This document shows, one piece after another, positions 35,410 through 48,244 of a stretch of 64,000 nucleotides of DNA. Where the stretch lies: the NCBI GenBank assembly GCA_025667525.1, contig CM046878.1, forward strand, positions 573,728,868-573,792,867, in the 5' to 3' direction. This DNA comes from Glebionis coronaria. Taxonomy: Eukaryota > Streptophyta > Magnoliopsida > Asterales > Asteraceae. Position numbers and translations under genes: made by a program. The notes under the pieces are model-generated. The model had not been told where the DNA came from and ran no database searches. It saw nothing but the letters and a program-made list of their open reading frames with translations. Within the stretch, counting starts at the first letter, position 1, and the number at the start of each line of letters is the position of its first letter.

Positions 35410-38400
35410 ATGTCTGTTTATGGTATGTCTGATGAGGAGTTTGTGCATAATAGTGATGTTGATTATGATAGTGAGGGTACTGATATGGTTACTATGATAA
35501 TTAAAATGGATTTAAGTCATCCTTTACACTTGCATCCTAATGATTCTTCATCTCTTACTATGGTGTCTATTAAACTTAAGGGAACTGAAAATTCCCAAGT
35601 ATGGTCTTGTGCAATGCAACTTGCTTTACAGGGTAAAATAAAACTGGCTTTATAGATGGCACATGTAGGAGGTCTAATACTGATGAGGTTTTAGGGTGTC
35701 AGTGGGACAGGGTTAATGATGTTGTCTTGGGATGGATTCTAAATTCAATTTCTAAAGAATTATATCTTGGGTAATTTTTTCAAAAAGGGCTTCCCATGTT
35801 TGGGAATAACTTAGGGAAACCTATGATAAAGTTGATGGGTCACTTACTTTTAAATTGCATCATAAAATCAATTCTTTATCTCAAAATGGGTTGTCCATTG
35901 CTGATTACTATCATAAATTGAATGCATTGTGGAAACAGTTTGATGCTTTAGTTAAATTTCCAAGATGTACTTGCTAGGCTGCTGATGAGTTTAAAAAACA
36001 TAATGATCTGCTGAAACTTATGAAATTCTTAATAGGTTTTGATGAGTCTTATATGCAAATTAGAAGTTCTATCTTATCTGGGGACCCTTTACCTGATGTT
36101 AGGAATTCTTACTCTATTATTTCTCGTGAGAAGTCACATAGGGTTGTTACCTCTGGTAGCTGACTTCAAGAGCTCAAAATTCTGGTTTTAATGTAAGTGC
36201 TCCTAACATAGGGAATTTCCAGAGGCCTCAAACTTCTGAGAATGGACCTAGATTTAATGTTGGACCTAGACCTAATGATAAAAGGGGTACTGGGGGACCT
36301 ACTTTAATTTGTAAGAATTGTGGTTTCAATGGTCATTCTATTGACAGATGTTTTAAACTAATTGAATATCCTACTGATTTTGGAAAAAAGAAACCTTCTG
36401 TGAACTTTAAGACCAATAATACTACGAGTAATAAGTCTAATAATTCTGTTGAGTCTAGTAGTTCTACTGGTTTTTTCAATGAGCAGTTATCTACTCTAAT
36501 TGCTCTTATCAATGACAATAATGTTAATGTGAAAAATGTTCATGAAAACATGGCAGGTACTGTTTTGAATACTAGTACTTTGTTTGATAAAAACTTTGAG
36601 AAGTTTTTTGGTTCTAATAGTAAAATGCATGCTAAACTTGTTACTAATGGTCTGATTACTGTATTTGTAGCAAATCAAGACATGACTTATTCTGATAAAA
36701 ATCTGGTTGATGTCATAGATATTTCACATTTAAAAATTAAAGTCTCACATCCTAATGGTACTGAGGCTTTTATAACTAAAATTGGAAAGATGCATTTAAC
36801 TAGTTATTTGACTCTTTTTGATGTGTTGGTGGAGCCTCAATATTGTGTCAGATTAATGTCAGTTCATAAAGTAGCAAGAGATAGTAAATTGGTTGTTACT
36901 TTTGATGAAAATAAATGCTATATTCTTGATCGGGATTTGAAAGCTGGGAAAGTTTTGGGGACTGGTAGACAGTCTGGTGGTTTATATTACTTTGATGGAA
37001 ATCAAGGTATAGGATTTGAGAATCCTAATGTTAATACTACTTTTTATTGTCTAAATATACTTGGCATTGTAGATTAGGTCACCAATCTGATCATGTTCTT
37101 GAAGTTTTAAAAAACAAATTAACTCTTAATAATAAAAAGGTTAATATTGTGTGTGACATTTGTCAAAAGGCTAAACAAATTAGATAACCTTTTCCTCTTA
37201 GTGATCATGTGTCAACTAGTCTGGGTGAGCTAATGCATCTAGATTTGTGAGGACCATATAAGGTTACTAGTAGGGAAGGGTTTAAATATTTTTTTGACTA
37301 TTGTTGATGACTTTACTAGGTCTGTTTGGGTGTACCTATCAAAAAATAAAATTGAGACATTTGATAATATGATGGTGTTTTATAACATGCTTTAAAATCA
37401 GTTTTCTAAGAAAGTTAAGATTTTTTGCAGTGATAATGTGACTGAGTTTGTTAGTCAAAGGTTCGTTAGTTTTGTGAACAAAATGGGATTATTCATCCGA
37501 CTTCTTGTAGTTATTTCCCTCAACAAAATAGGATTGTTGAGAGGAAGCATAGACATCTTCTTAATGTTGCTAGATCTCTCACTTTTTAGGGAGGGATACC
37601 CTTGTCATTTTGGTCTGAGTGTATTCTTACTGCTACATATTTGATTAACATATTACCATCATCTGTGCTGAATAGATTGTCTCCTTTTGATCTGATTTAT
37701 GCTAAATCTCCTTCACTTAAGCACCTTAGAGCTTTTGGGTGTCTTGCTTATGCTACTGTCCTTAATAATCATGATAATTTTGGATCTAGGTCTGAGAAAT
37801 GTGTATTGCTTGGTTATACTAATTTGAAAAAGTGTTATAAGTTGTACAATCTTGATAAGAAACAAATCATTTTTTCTAGAGATGTTAAGTTTTATGAGGA
37901 TATCTTTCCTTTTAAGGCTTGTATTTCTACAAAAGATGATTTTGTTCAAGAATTTGCTTCTTTAAACTTCTTTGACCCTTCTAATTGGTGTGACTCATCT
38001 CCTGGCCTGCCCAATGATGATAAAAAAACAAGTTAACCCCAGCCCTAGTAGGACGAGTAACTCCTCCTCTCACTCTGGTAGCATTCTAGGCTCTAGTAAT
38101 GAGAATGAGGGAGGGCATGATCAGGACTCTAGAGGTGTTTCCAGTGAGGGTTAGATGGTTCTCAACCATGAGGATAATGTAGATGCAAATGGCTCTAAGG
38201 GTTCAGAACCTTTGGTTCCTTCTTAGGTTGATGAATCTGTGTTAGTTAGAAGGTCTTCTAGACAATATGTTTTTCCCAAAAATTTTAATGATTTTATGGT
38301 TGAGTCTAAGGTTAAGTATGGTTTAGAAAGATATGTTAATTACTCTTATTTGTCTAGAGAAAATATGTGGTTTGCTTCTGTGCTTAGTCAGACTTCTAAA

Positions 38401-39955
38401 CCCAAATCTTTTTAGGAAGCATCTCAGCAGCAACATTGGGTAGATGCTATGAATAATGAGATGGATGCTCTTTATAGAAACAATACTTGTGATTTGGTTG
38501 ATCTTCCTGCTGGTAGGAAGGCTATTAGTTCTAAATGGATTTATAAGATTAAAATTTTATTTGATGAGGCTATTGAGAGGTTTAAAGCCAGACTGGTTTC
38601 TCAAGGGTTTAATCAAAGGGAGGGAATTGACTTTGATGAGACTTTTTCTCCTGTTCTTAAAATGGTAACTATTAGATGCCTGATTAACCTTGCTGTTCAG
38701 TCTGGTTGGACTTTATATCAATTAGATATTAATAATTCCTTCTTATATGGTGATTTGAATGAAACTGTTCATATGAAGTTACCTCCTGGGTATTTTTCTG
38801 CTAATGAAACTAGAGTTTGTAAGCTTAGCAAGTCCTTGTATGGATTAAAACAAGTTCCTAGGCAGTGGAATGCTATGTTGACTTATGTTCTTATTGAAAA
38901 TGGGTTTCAACAAAGTAAGAGTGATTATAGTTTGTTTACTAAGTCTAGTGATGATTGTTTTATTGCTCTGCTTGTGTATGTTGACGATATAATCATTACT
39001 GGTAATGGTTTGACTGCTATTGATTACTTTAATGAGTTTCTTAAGTCTAAATTTATGATAAAAGACTTGGGAAAGTTGAATAATTTTCTGGGGATAGAAG
39101 TTCTTGACACTCCTACTTGTATATGTTTAAATCAAAGAAAATATTGTCTTGATCTTATATGTGAGTTTGGTCTTCTTGCTAGTAAACATTCTTATATACC
39201 TATACAGCCTAATATTACTTTAGCTGCTGAGCCTAGTAGTGATGATCCTATTCTTGATAATATTACTGATTATCTAAAGTTAATTGGTAACTTATCTACC
39301 TGACCACAACTAGGCCAAATATTGCTTATAATGTCTCTTGTCTTAGCCAGTTCATGCATAAGCCTCTCAAAAGTCACTTGAAAACAGCTTTAAAGGTATT
39401 GAGATACCTTAAAGGGTCTCTAGGTAAAGGTATTGATATTGTTAGACAATCTGGTTCTAGTATAAGTATTGAAGCTTATACAGATGCAGACTGGGCTAGA
39501 TGTACTGTTACTAGGAGATCAGTGACTGGGTATTGTGTCTTTATGAATGGTTCCTTGGAAAAGTAAGAAACAAAATATTATTTCTAAGAGTTCTACTGAA
39601 GCTGAGTATAAGGCTTTAGCTTCAGTAACTTCAGAAGTTATTTGGGTTTTAAAAATTCTAAAAGGTTTGAACTGTAACAGTATTTTACCTGTTCTAGTAT
39701 TTTGTGATAATAATTTAGCAATTAAGATTGCTGCTAATCCCATTTTTTCATGAGAGAACAAAAAATTTGAAAATTGACTTGCATTTTGTTAGAGAAAAGG
39801 TTATTACTGGGGTTATAAAAGTTCTTAAAATAGGCACTGCAAATCAAATTGCAGATGTCTTAACAAAGGGATTGGATATTAAACACCACAATTTTTTGTG
39901 TAACAAAATGAAGCTTATTGACTTATTCCAGAATAAAATTAATGGAGGGTGTTAA
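35410..39955 (+). pseudogene. copia gag-pol polyprotein, multiply broken
   Basis: Starts at ATG 35410 (MSVYGMSDEEF), followed by the gag block DLSHPLHLHPND. A frameshift falls near 35640; gag then continues in other frames to a zinc knuckle CKNCGFNGHSIDRCF near 36315. In the protease the expected DSGA is lost: the text reads LITVFVANQDMTYSDKNL near 36650. Integrase core: DDFTRSVWVYL, CSDNVTEF, then a frameshift before the catalytic Glu. Reverse transcriptase is mostly open (38449-39303) with LDINNSFLYGDL and the active-site YVDD near 38980. RNase H shows EAYTDADWA and, after another frameshift, STEAEY and VLTKGL, ending at 39955. Confidence 0.9.
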
Positions 39956-40397
39956 AATGTATAATACTTTTACCTAATTTTAATATGGAAATATTCTTAA
40001 AGGACTTATTTGCAATTACTTTTGTGCTGTTTAGTTTGTTGGAAAGTAAATGCAAAGTGGTGAGAAGATTAAGGACTGAAGTGCAATATCAGAGGGACTA
40101 AAGTGCAAAGCTAGTTTGGATGAGTATATAAGCTAGAGTCAACGCTGGCTTCTTCATAACTCACACATTATTCACACATATATTCTCTCATTGTTTCTGT
40201 CAATCTTGTTCTTGATAGACATTGAAATCTTTTTGTTGTTTTTGTTATTCTGGTTGTAAAACTATTATCATCTGAAGATAATAAATCTTCCACAGAGTAG
40301 CTGACGGAAGATTTCTTTAGGGTTTGATTAATAAAGTGGTTTCTGGTTTGATTGAATTGAGATTAAGTTTAAATCTATTTTAATCAAAATCTTTTCA
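39950..40397 (+). repeat. 3' LTR of the copia element
   Basis: 448 bp match to 34324-34772. Confidence 0.92.
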
Positions 40398-41009
40398 AAT
40401 ACAATCTAAAATGACTCATAAGTAACTCATTTCTGCAAACTCTATAACCAATGCTATAAATCATCACAAGCCAATGAAGTCTAGCGCGATTTGTTTCAGT
40501 TTAACAATGAAACCATCACAGACAACAAAAAAAAATACAAAAAAAAATCCATAATTAAGGTGCAGCAGTTTACCATATCATACTAACTCACATAGCATAA
40601 TCTACCATTAATATAAAGAACATCATTATGCTAAAATCTGTATAGTTAATTGAAACCGTCTCCACGTTTCAAAAACTAAAAACTTCCAACAATTTTATTC
40701 TGCTGAACTCGAAAACATCCAATTACACCACGACAAGAACTCAATAGAGATCATGCCACAGAAAATGCGAAAATAGATGGTCATAAAATATCCCAACTGA
40801 AAATCAGGCCCATTTGGCCATCCTTAAACTAGACGACATGCTCAATAATAATTGTTACCTCCTTTGATGCTCGTGGGGACAGAAAGAGACCTCTTGTAAT
40901 TTCCAACTCTTCCTCCTTGTCAGCATATTCCCACAAGATTAACTTCACTTTCTTTAGCACAGGTTACTTTGCCAATACACTACAAGAAAGTTGAGAACAG
41001 ATGACGGGG

Positions 41010-41470
41010 GTTTCCCTGGCGACACAATGTCGCCAGGGATAAACCCTTTTCCCTGGCGACAACGCTGACGTGGCGGTAAAGTAGATTTACTTTTTGGTCA
41101 AAGTTTGACTAGGGTTTCCCTGGCGACATGTCGCCAGGGATAATCGGTCCAAAATCAGATACCAAGTGAAAGAGCGCGAAATTTTCCCTCCAAAGTTTCC
41201 CTGGCGACACGTCGCCAGGGATACTTTGCCCCAACTTATCCCTGGCGACATGTCGCCAGGGAAAACTCGTCCATCGTATTTAACAAAAACTATGTTTGCT
41301 AATTACATGTCAAGATTATCCCTGGCGACATGTCGCCAGGGAAACCGTTGCCATTTGTGATTAGTTTCAAAATTAAACACAAATGTTTAATTACATGTCA
41401 AGAATGTGTGGCGGGCTTTTACCCGCCAAATCTCAAATGTTTCCCTGGCGACATGTCGCCAGGGAAACTC
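41010..41470. repeat. 5' subterminal palindromes of CACTA A
   Basis: Six full copies (about 41016, 41116, 41195, 41236, 41315, 41438) of a 28-bp perfect palindrome centred on CTGGCGACATGTCGCCAG between TTTCC and GGAAA, with one half-copy near 41048. The outermost copy has three extra bases in its core (CGACA-CAA-TGTCG). Such subterminal repeats are the binding sites of the TNPA-type protein in CACTA elements. Confidence 0.92.
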
Positions 41471-41504
41471 CCTGTCATATATTTATTTAGTTTTTGCTTG
41501 TTAA

Positions 41505-41697
41505 TTATTATTTTAACTATCGATCCGATGTTATTTAATTTTTGCGACGTTTATATAATAAAAATGAGACATTTATAAAACAAATATTTATTTATTCCAA
41601 ATAATTATTATATTAACTATCGATCCGATGTTATTTTATTTTTGCGACGTTTATATAATAAAAATGAGACATTTATAAAACAAACATTTATTTATTC
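41505..41697. repeat. 100-bp tandem duplication
   Basis: ACTATCGATCCGATGTTATT and the following sequence through ATTTATAAAACAAA(T/C)ATTTATTTATTC recur exactly 100 bp apart (41521 and 41621). Confidence 0.88.
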
Positions 41698-41792
41698 ATA
41701 ATATTATACATAGCCCTTGTGAAATCAAATGGAAAACTTAAAAACAGACATTACTAATCAACTTAAAGTTCATGAAGTAGTGCAGCCGATTA

Positions 41793-42279
41793 CTACTCAA
41801 CGCTAATATTTTCCATCTCATTTAAAAGCTCATGAAGTATTGCAGCCGATTGACATGCGTGGTCTTCAGGATGCCTTTCCATTTCTAGTCTTGTCTCTAA
41901 CATCTTTATCTTTAGATCTTTGATCTTGCAATTTGAGCACTCAGTGGGTGCAGATTGAGAAGGACCTGTAGAAGAACTTGGATGTGAACTTTGAGGTGTT
42001 GAAGATCCAGGGGAAGATCTTATACGGAGTTCGAGATCAAAATCATCCTTCCATTTAAAATATTTACATCCATAATCATCTGTTTTTGGCTGTTACAAAG
42101 TAAACAAATAACATGACATGTCATTTTAATAATCACACGTATTACATAACTAAAACATTTGATTGTTTACCTTCGAAAAAGGACATGCATAGTAGAGTTT
42201 ACCAAAGCTATGAGGTTGATGTGACTGTCTCAACACAATATATCCCTTTCTACATGTACACTTATAAGCTTCACGGGGA
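41793..42279 (-). CDS. GRF zinc-finger protein encoded by CACTA A (probably defective start)
   Basis: Two exons. Exon at 42171-42279: EAYKCTCRKGYIVLRQS, then FGKLYYACPFSK, followed by a GTAAAC donor. Intron 42090-42170, then exon 42089-41793: DDYGCKYFKWKDDF, a Ser/Pro linker (SSPGSSTPQSS), a CSNCK pair, and a Leu/Met/Glu-rich coiled coil ending ELLNEMENISVE and stop. C-x-C ... YYACP ... GC-x-YFKW is the GRF zinc-finger signature, a small domain found in nucleic-acid binding proteins. No ATG is seen before the first exon; a stop lies just upstream in frame, so this copy may be broken. The same gene, in one exon, is at 52289-52753 in CACTA B. Transcription is divergent from the transposase. Confidence 0.7.
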
Positions 42280-42415
42280 TCAATCTGCTACCAAATCAGG
42301 TGGTGGTGGTGGTGAGTTTGGTAGGAGATGATAAGTGTGTGTGTGTGTGTGATCTGCTGATGATAAGTGTGTGTGAATCTTTTTATGGTCAAAAAGTGAG
42401 GGAAATGGTTAACAT

Positions 42416-42452
42416 TTTCCCGCCAATGTTTTCCCGCCAACGTTTTCCCGCC
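42416..42452. promoter_or_regulatory. three tandem E2F-like boxes upstream of the GRF gene
   Basis: TTTCCCGCC occurs at 42416-42424, 42430-42438 and 42444-42452, spaced 14 bp. TTTCCCGC matches the plant E2F consensus that drives S-phase genes. The boxes lie about 140 bp upstream of the minus-strand GRF coding sequence. Confidence 0.5.
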
Positions 42453-42461
42453 AATAGTTAA

Positions 42462-43737
42462 ACGTTGGATGTTCAATGGATGACCCGGTTTGTTATGGTT
42501 GTACGTTGGATGTTCAATGGATGATCCGGTTTGTTATGGTTATACGTTGGATGTTCAATGGACAACTCGACATGTGTTGGTTACACGTTAGATGTTCAAT
42601 AAATGAGTCGGCATGTCTTGGTTAGACGTTAGATGTTCAATGGATGAGTCGGTATGCATTTGTTAAACATTAGATGTTCAATGGATGAGTCGGTATGTTT
42701 TGGTTACACGTTAGATGAGCTGGCAACATAGCTATGTTGAGCTGGCAAATGACTATACTCGTTGTGTAAGATATTTTGGTGAGGTTACATCAAATGAAAA
42801 GCTTCTTTCTTTTGTTCAAACTTACGCGAAAGCTTCTGATATCCCTTATTTATCTCCACCTAATGCTGTTGTTCCTACTATGTCATCCCCGTTAACTAAA
42901 TCAAATACGTTCTTGCTTCTAAACTGGATTAAGATTTTAAGGACATCCGGGACTTGTTTGCTGGAACTCTTTTTGTCATCAATTCAAAACGGAAGCTGGT
43001 TAAAGATTTATTTGAATGGTTATGACATATGCTTCTCAGTTTAGTGAAGTGATAGCGGACGGGATGTTGTGTGAGAATGAAGAACATGTAACCAAACTTG
43101 GTTAGACGTTAGATGTTCAATGGACGACTCGACATGTGTTGGTTACACGTTAGATGTTCAATAAATGAGTCGGTATGTCTTGGTTAGACGTTAGATGTTC
43201 AATGGATGAGTCGGTATGCATTTGTTAAACATTAGATGTTCAATGGATGAGTCGGTATGTTTTGGTTACACGTTAGATGTTCATTGGATGAGTCGGTATG
43301 CATTTGTTAAACATTAGATGTTGAATGGATGAGTCGGCATGTCTTGGTTACACGTTAGATGTTCAATAGATGACCCGGTTTGTTATGGTTATACGTTTGA
43401 TGTTCAATGGATGATCCGGTTTGTTATGGTTATACGTTGGATGTTCAATGGACGACTCGACATGTTTTGGTTACACGTTAGATGTTCAATAAATGAGTCG
43501 ACATGTCTTAGTTACACGTTAGATGTTAAATGGATGAGTCGGTATGCATTTGTTAAACGTTAGATGTTCAATGGATGAGTCGGTATGTGTTGGTTACACG
43601 TTAGATGTTCAATAAATGAGTCGGCATGTCTTTGTTACACGTTAGATGTTCAATGGATGACTCGACATGTCTTGGTTACATGTTAGATGTTCAATGGATG
43701 AGTCGGTATGCATTTGTTAAACGTTAGACGTTAAATG
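42462..43737. repeat. 41-bp minisatellite of CACTA A, in two blocks
   Basis: Units such as ACGTT(A/G)GATGTTCAATGG plus ATGAGTCGGTATG and TTTTGGTTAC repeat about every 41 bp: roughly six units at 42462-42720 and fifteen at 43102-43737. A 381-bp non-repeat segment separates the blocks. The array ends exactly where transposase coding sequence resumes. Open frames inside it are by-products. Confidence 0.92.
42721..43101 (+). other. unrecognised segment inside the minisatellite
   Basis: A partly open frame reads YFGEVTSNEKLLSFVQTYAK and SDIPYLSPPNAVVPTMSSP; after a frameshift it reads DIRDLFAGTLFVINSK and KLVKDLFEWL. This looks like decayed coding sequence, possibly captured or carried in by another element; I do not recognise the family. 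Confidence 0.45.
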
Positions 43738-45916
43738 GTTATGTTGGCCACAGAAGATTCTTACCGCCCCGCCATAAATCCAGGACTTCACGTTTATTCA
43801 ATGGTAAACCCGAACACTAGCCCCGTCCTAGAACATTTACCATGGACCGGATTAACGAGCAACACGCTTCACTGCCAAATCGAATGCCCGGTAAACATAA
43901 GCTGTTTGGAGGTGTGAAGATAACACACAATTTTCGTGTTGAGCCTAACTGGTCTAAACGGTATATTTTTACGAGCTTGAGTATTGGTCTTTTCTTTCAC
44001 TAAGACACAATTTAGACATCATGCATATCGAAAAAAATGTGTTGGAGGCCATCCTGAACACTTTGTTGATGAATGAAAAATCTAAAGACACTGTCAAGGC
44101 AAGACAATACTTGGAAAAGTTGGGCATTCGAAAAAGCTTGTGGCTCACCCAAAGTAAAAACGGGAAGTGCAAGAAGCCTCAGGCTTCGTATTCCTTCACA
44201 CCAGAGAATAGGAAAAAGTTTTGTCAGTACATCAAAAGTGTTAAACTACCAGATGGGTTCGGATCCAACTTCAAGCACAAAGTGACCGATAACGATACCA
44301 ATATAACGGGCATAAAGTCTCATGACTGTCATATAATGATGCAACGTTTACTTCCTTTCGCACTTCAGGAATACTTGCCTGCTGAGATTGCAAGACCACT
44401 GATCGACCTATGTAACTTGTTTAAGCAACTCTGCTCTGCAACTTTAATGGTGGATGACATGTTGACTGCTGTAAAAAAGGTGGTTAACATTTTGTGCGAT
44501 CTTGAGCTCATATATCCTCCTGATTTCTTTGACATTATGGTTCACTTGGTTATCCATTTACCTGATGAGGCCATTGAAGGCGGGCCTATCCGGTGGATGT
44601 ATCCATTTGAAAGATACATGAAAGAGCTAAAAGGTTATGTACGGAATAAAGCTAAGACAGAAGGTTCGATTGCGGAGGGTTATGTTGCACAAGAAGCATT
44701 GACTTTCTGTTCTAAGTATTTTCGGGATGATGTTACCACTAAATTTAATTGTCTCGACCGTAATGTGGACCCCCCTCCCCCAACGTGTCAGTTTCAGGTG
44801 TTCCGATCGGTATGTAACCCGCTTGGGAAAAAGTCGTATATTCCGTTCCCTTATCAAGAGTTCAAGAAAGTGGAATGGTATGTACTAAACAACAGTCCTG
44901 AAATCGACAAGTATATTTCCGAGTTCAAGAGGTACGCGTTTTTTATTTTATTTTGAAACTTCTTTTTCTTAACAATAGCGACTTATTCTAATACCATGAA
45001 CGTTTCTCAGATTATATCCTGACAAAGACAAGAAAAAAGAATTCTCCGCGTGGTTTGGGAAAATGGTAAACTTAGACTTATCTTGTGTACTTACCTGTAA
45101 AAAAATAATATTATTATAAATAGTTTTCTGTACCTAATCCTTTATTCCTCATAGATCCGTCAACGTCACGTAGACAATGACAAAGACCCAGAGGTTATCC
45201 AGACCAACGAGTTATTCGCTTTGGCTTGTGGACCATCACCGCATCCAATCTCAATAAACTCTTGCATAGTCGACGGTGTGAGGTATGTCGTGCACAGTCG
45301 CGATGAACGTCGTACAACTCAAAACAGCGGCATTTGTGCGCCTGGCCCTGAGAACACAATGGCTTATGGTCAGCTTCAACAGATCCTCGTGTTTCGTTAT
45401 TTGTTGTTCAGTGTTGTGTTGTTCAAAGTTAAGTGGTTCGACACTCGTCCCATGTTACGTAAAAAACGTCTTATCTATAGAAACAACATGACTCAACTCA
45501 CCGACACAAGAGTTGAGTATTGGAAAGATGAACAATACATTCTCGCAACACAAGTCAAACAAGTCTTCTACATTGAAGATTAGAACAAACCCAACTGGAA
45601 GGTCGTTGAACATGTTAATCATAAAAAGTTTTCCAACGGGGGTGTCATAGTGTCAGATGCCGTTCCTGATATTATACATTTCGACAACTTATCTGATCTA
45701 CCACTTTCCACTGATTTGAATGACTTGGGTGATGTGACCTTGAATATAGATGGCCACGAAACGGAGGTTGATGCACCACCAAATATCATTGATGTTGATG
45801 ATGAATACGATGGTATTACTGATGATGAAGACGTCCCTCATGATTTAAGTGATGAAGAACGTGTGAATGATGATGATGGTGAAGACAGAGTTTATTCTAG
45901 TGAAGAAGAAGATTGA
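43738..45916 (+). pseudogene. CACTA A transposase (TNP2 type), N-terminal half missing
   Basis: Coding sequence starts abruptly within the TNP2 domain (YVGHRRFLPPRHK), has a stop near 43816 and a one-base loss near 43965, then is open from DIMHIEKNVLEAIL (44018) through DUF4218 (GIKSHDCHIMMQRLLP, YPPDFFDIMVHL, RWMYPFERYMKELKGYV). Introns at 44932-45010 and 45066-45154 keep GT/AG borders. The third exon has the DUF4216 part (LFKVKWFDT), a stop TAG at 45581-45583, and an acidic tail ending SSEEED (45914-45916 stop). By comparison with 57991-61612 in CACTA B, the first about 470 residues are gone, replaced by the minisatellite. Confidence 0.88.
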
Positions 45917-46086
45917 CCTTTAGTTGTAACTTGCAAAAGACACTTATTTGTTTGAATTAATGAATCTAATTGTTGTGGATTTTTTAAATGTGTATATTTA
46001 TTTGGATGTGTCGTATTTGGATTTGTGCATGCTTATATTATTTTGTTCATGAATTTGTCTATGTTATGCTAATTGTACTTGTACAG

Positions 46087-48244
46087 ATGTCAGCAGATGT
46101 TGCAGGATCACACGGTGGTGACGGTGGTGGTGAGGATGAACCTCGTACGCCAAACATCCGCAGCGGTTGTTTTGCCTTATTTAGATATAAAGGTAAGAAT
46201 ATTTGGATTATTGTAACACAATCAAAAATTTGGTGCATATATATGTTGCTTGCCTTGAACTTTTATGACTTTGTCACTCACTTGATTTTTGCAGGCAAAG
46301 GCAAAAGAAAAGAAAATTTGGGCGGCAGAGAGGCCAGTAGAAAGACTCGGGGCATTAGCCGATGTATCGATTTGTTGGAGGAAGTTGGTGAGCATGGCCC
46401 TGTCCCGATAGATTTTGATGAAAAATCTTTCCGGCCTCGCAGCACGCATGCTCAGCATTTATCTAATTACATCGGGGATTGTATCAGGAGGCTCGTGCCA
46501 CTGTACTACCCAAGTTGGAATGATGTCCCTGATGAGATCAATACGTTGGTTTGGGCGAACATAGAGGTCAGTTATCATTTTTATGTTCATAACATTATTG
46601 TGTTTATTTATTTAATGGTGTATATATTTAAATAAATTTGTTTACTTATTTATATCATATAAATAAATAACAAATTTAAATAAATATACAAATTGTATCT
46701 TATTTATTTATATCATATAATTTTTTTTAAATATATATAAAAAATTTGAATAAATATAAAAAAATTTAAATAAATATATATTTGATGAGAATAATGTAAT
46801 AAGCTTTTCGGATAAGCTTTTTTCAAACAGCTTATCCTGATATGCTTATCAGAACAAGCTGTTTGAATACAACTTATCTTGATAAGCTTATCAGAACAAG
46901 CTGTGTGAAAACAACTTGTTATGATATGCTTATCAGGATAAGCTGTTTTCAAACAGCTTGTTCTGATATGCTTATCAGGATAAGCTGTTTTCAAACAGCT
47001 TGTCCTGATAAGCTTATCAGGATAAGCTGTTTTCAAACAGCTTGTCCTGATAAGCTTATCAGAACAAGCTGTTTTCAAAACGCTTATGCTTATCAGGATA
47101 ATTTGTTTTTATTATAAAAAATTAAATAAATATATAAGCCATTAAATAAATAAACAAAATAATGTATAAATTATATCTCTAACTCTAACTCTGTGTTTGT
47201 TTTATTTGTTGTATATGAATGCAAGATAAGTTTAATTTGACGCCACACAAGAGTGATCCTGGTAGATGGAAGGATATACGTGGCGTCATCAATCAAATGC
47301 TTACAAAGAGTTACAATTCTCGAAAAAATACGCTCAAGACAAAGCATTGGGTCCGAGACATCGATACCGGCACGGTAGATATCGACAGAGTCCGCAGCGA
47401 GCGTCCAGAGGAAATTACTTCAGAGGACTGGGAAAAACAGATCGCACTTTGGAGTAATCCGGATTACGAGAAAAGATGCCAGACGAACTCCCAGAACCGG
47501 TCTAAGCAGACGACACCGAGTCGGCAGGGATCCCGATCGTTGGCACGCCTTCGAGACCAAGTGGTGAGAAATTCTATAATTAATTTACATACATATATGT
47601 CTTTGATTATATGTTTTGGTGTGTTGTGATTTTTTGTTTTGAATTTGCTTCATTCTATATATGCGTGTCTATGTATGTACAGACGCAAGCTGCAATTGAA
47701 GCTGATGTGCCACCCCGACTGTCATTGATCACTTCTTCATTGCGCACACCGACCAGGATGGGAATTTTCCTTGTGATGCGGACCGCGTTGTGTATGTAAG
47801 TATTTTTTTTAAATTAATTTGTTAATTAATTTTTTTTGATATGCCTTGGTTTTTTACTAATTCCCTGCCGATAAATAATGTACCAACCCGACTAATAAAT
47901 AATATACTAACTGTCGTTTGTTTTTGTCACTTCATTAGGAGGAGATGCTTGCGATGAAGGCTGCAGGAAGACATACGGACGACGAGATCAACCGTATCGT
48001 CCGAGGTGGAAAGCAGCGAGGCCACATGCCCGGTGTCGGCCAGATAGTGCCGAGAAGGACTGCTCACTATATTCCTCCTCCTCCTCCTATCGACCCACGG
48101 TTGGAACAAGCGTCTCAAGTGTTTAACTTTATGAGAAGTGACGATACGTTTGCCGATGCGTTCTCAGCATTTCTATCGGGTGGTGCTAGCGGGAGTGGCA
48201 CGGGAGGCAGCGGTAGTGGCGCCGGTGGGAGTGGTAATGGTTAG
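46087..48244 (+). pseudogene. TNPA-position protein of CACTA A, five exons
   Basis: Exons 46087-46192 (MSADVAGSHGGDGGGEDEP), 46295-46566 (KGKRKENLGG, RCIDLLEEVGEHGP, VPLYYPSWNDVPDEI), about 47226-47563 (DPGRWKDIRGVINQML, EDWEKQIALW, NSQNRSKQTTPSRQGSRS), 47683-47795 and 47939-48244 (EINRIVRGGKQRGHMPGVG, Pro run, Gly/Ser-rich tail GGSGSGAGG). Intron borders are GT/AG. The domain style is that of plant transposase 24 / En-Spm-type proteins that bind subterminal repeats. Exon 4 needs a frame change to read VIDHFFIAHTDQDGNF, aligning with IDMFYRLHTNSDGVF in CACTA B, so the copy seems mildly damaged. Intron 2 holds a palindromic repeat array. Confidence 0.75.
46800..47110. repeat. AAGCTTATC palindrome array in TNPA-gene intron 2 of CACTA A
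   Basis: About nine linked copies of CTGATAAGCTTATCAG joined by GATAAGCTGTTTTCAAACAG-like spacers, themselves palindromic. The unit is about 42 bp. Mirror open frames on both strands arise from the palindromes. The same family occurs at 56855-57530. Confidence 0.92.

Larger units (their letters stand above)
34324..40397 (+). mobile_element. complete-length Ty1/copia retrotransposon, inactive
   Basis: LTRs at 34324-34772 and 39950-40397, tRNA-Met primer site, gag, protease, integrase, reverse transcriptase, RNase H and a purine tract (AATGGAGGG) in the correct copia order. About 20 differences between the LTRs by eye indicate an older insertion than the copia element at 15451. AATCT precedes the left LTR (34319-34323); after the right LTR AATCT lies six bases downstream (40403-40407), so the duplication is imperfect. 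The coding sequence has many stops and frameshifts. Confidence 0.92.

Noticed and set aside
43339..43563. 74-codon frame in the 41-bp minisatellite
   Set aside because: Repeat translation; frame changes with unit length.
46713..47117. Overlapping open frames of 121 and 91 codons on opposite strands
   Set aside because: Both are read through the palindromic AAGCTTATC array and consist of the same Cys/Leu/Arg repeats; no independent support.
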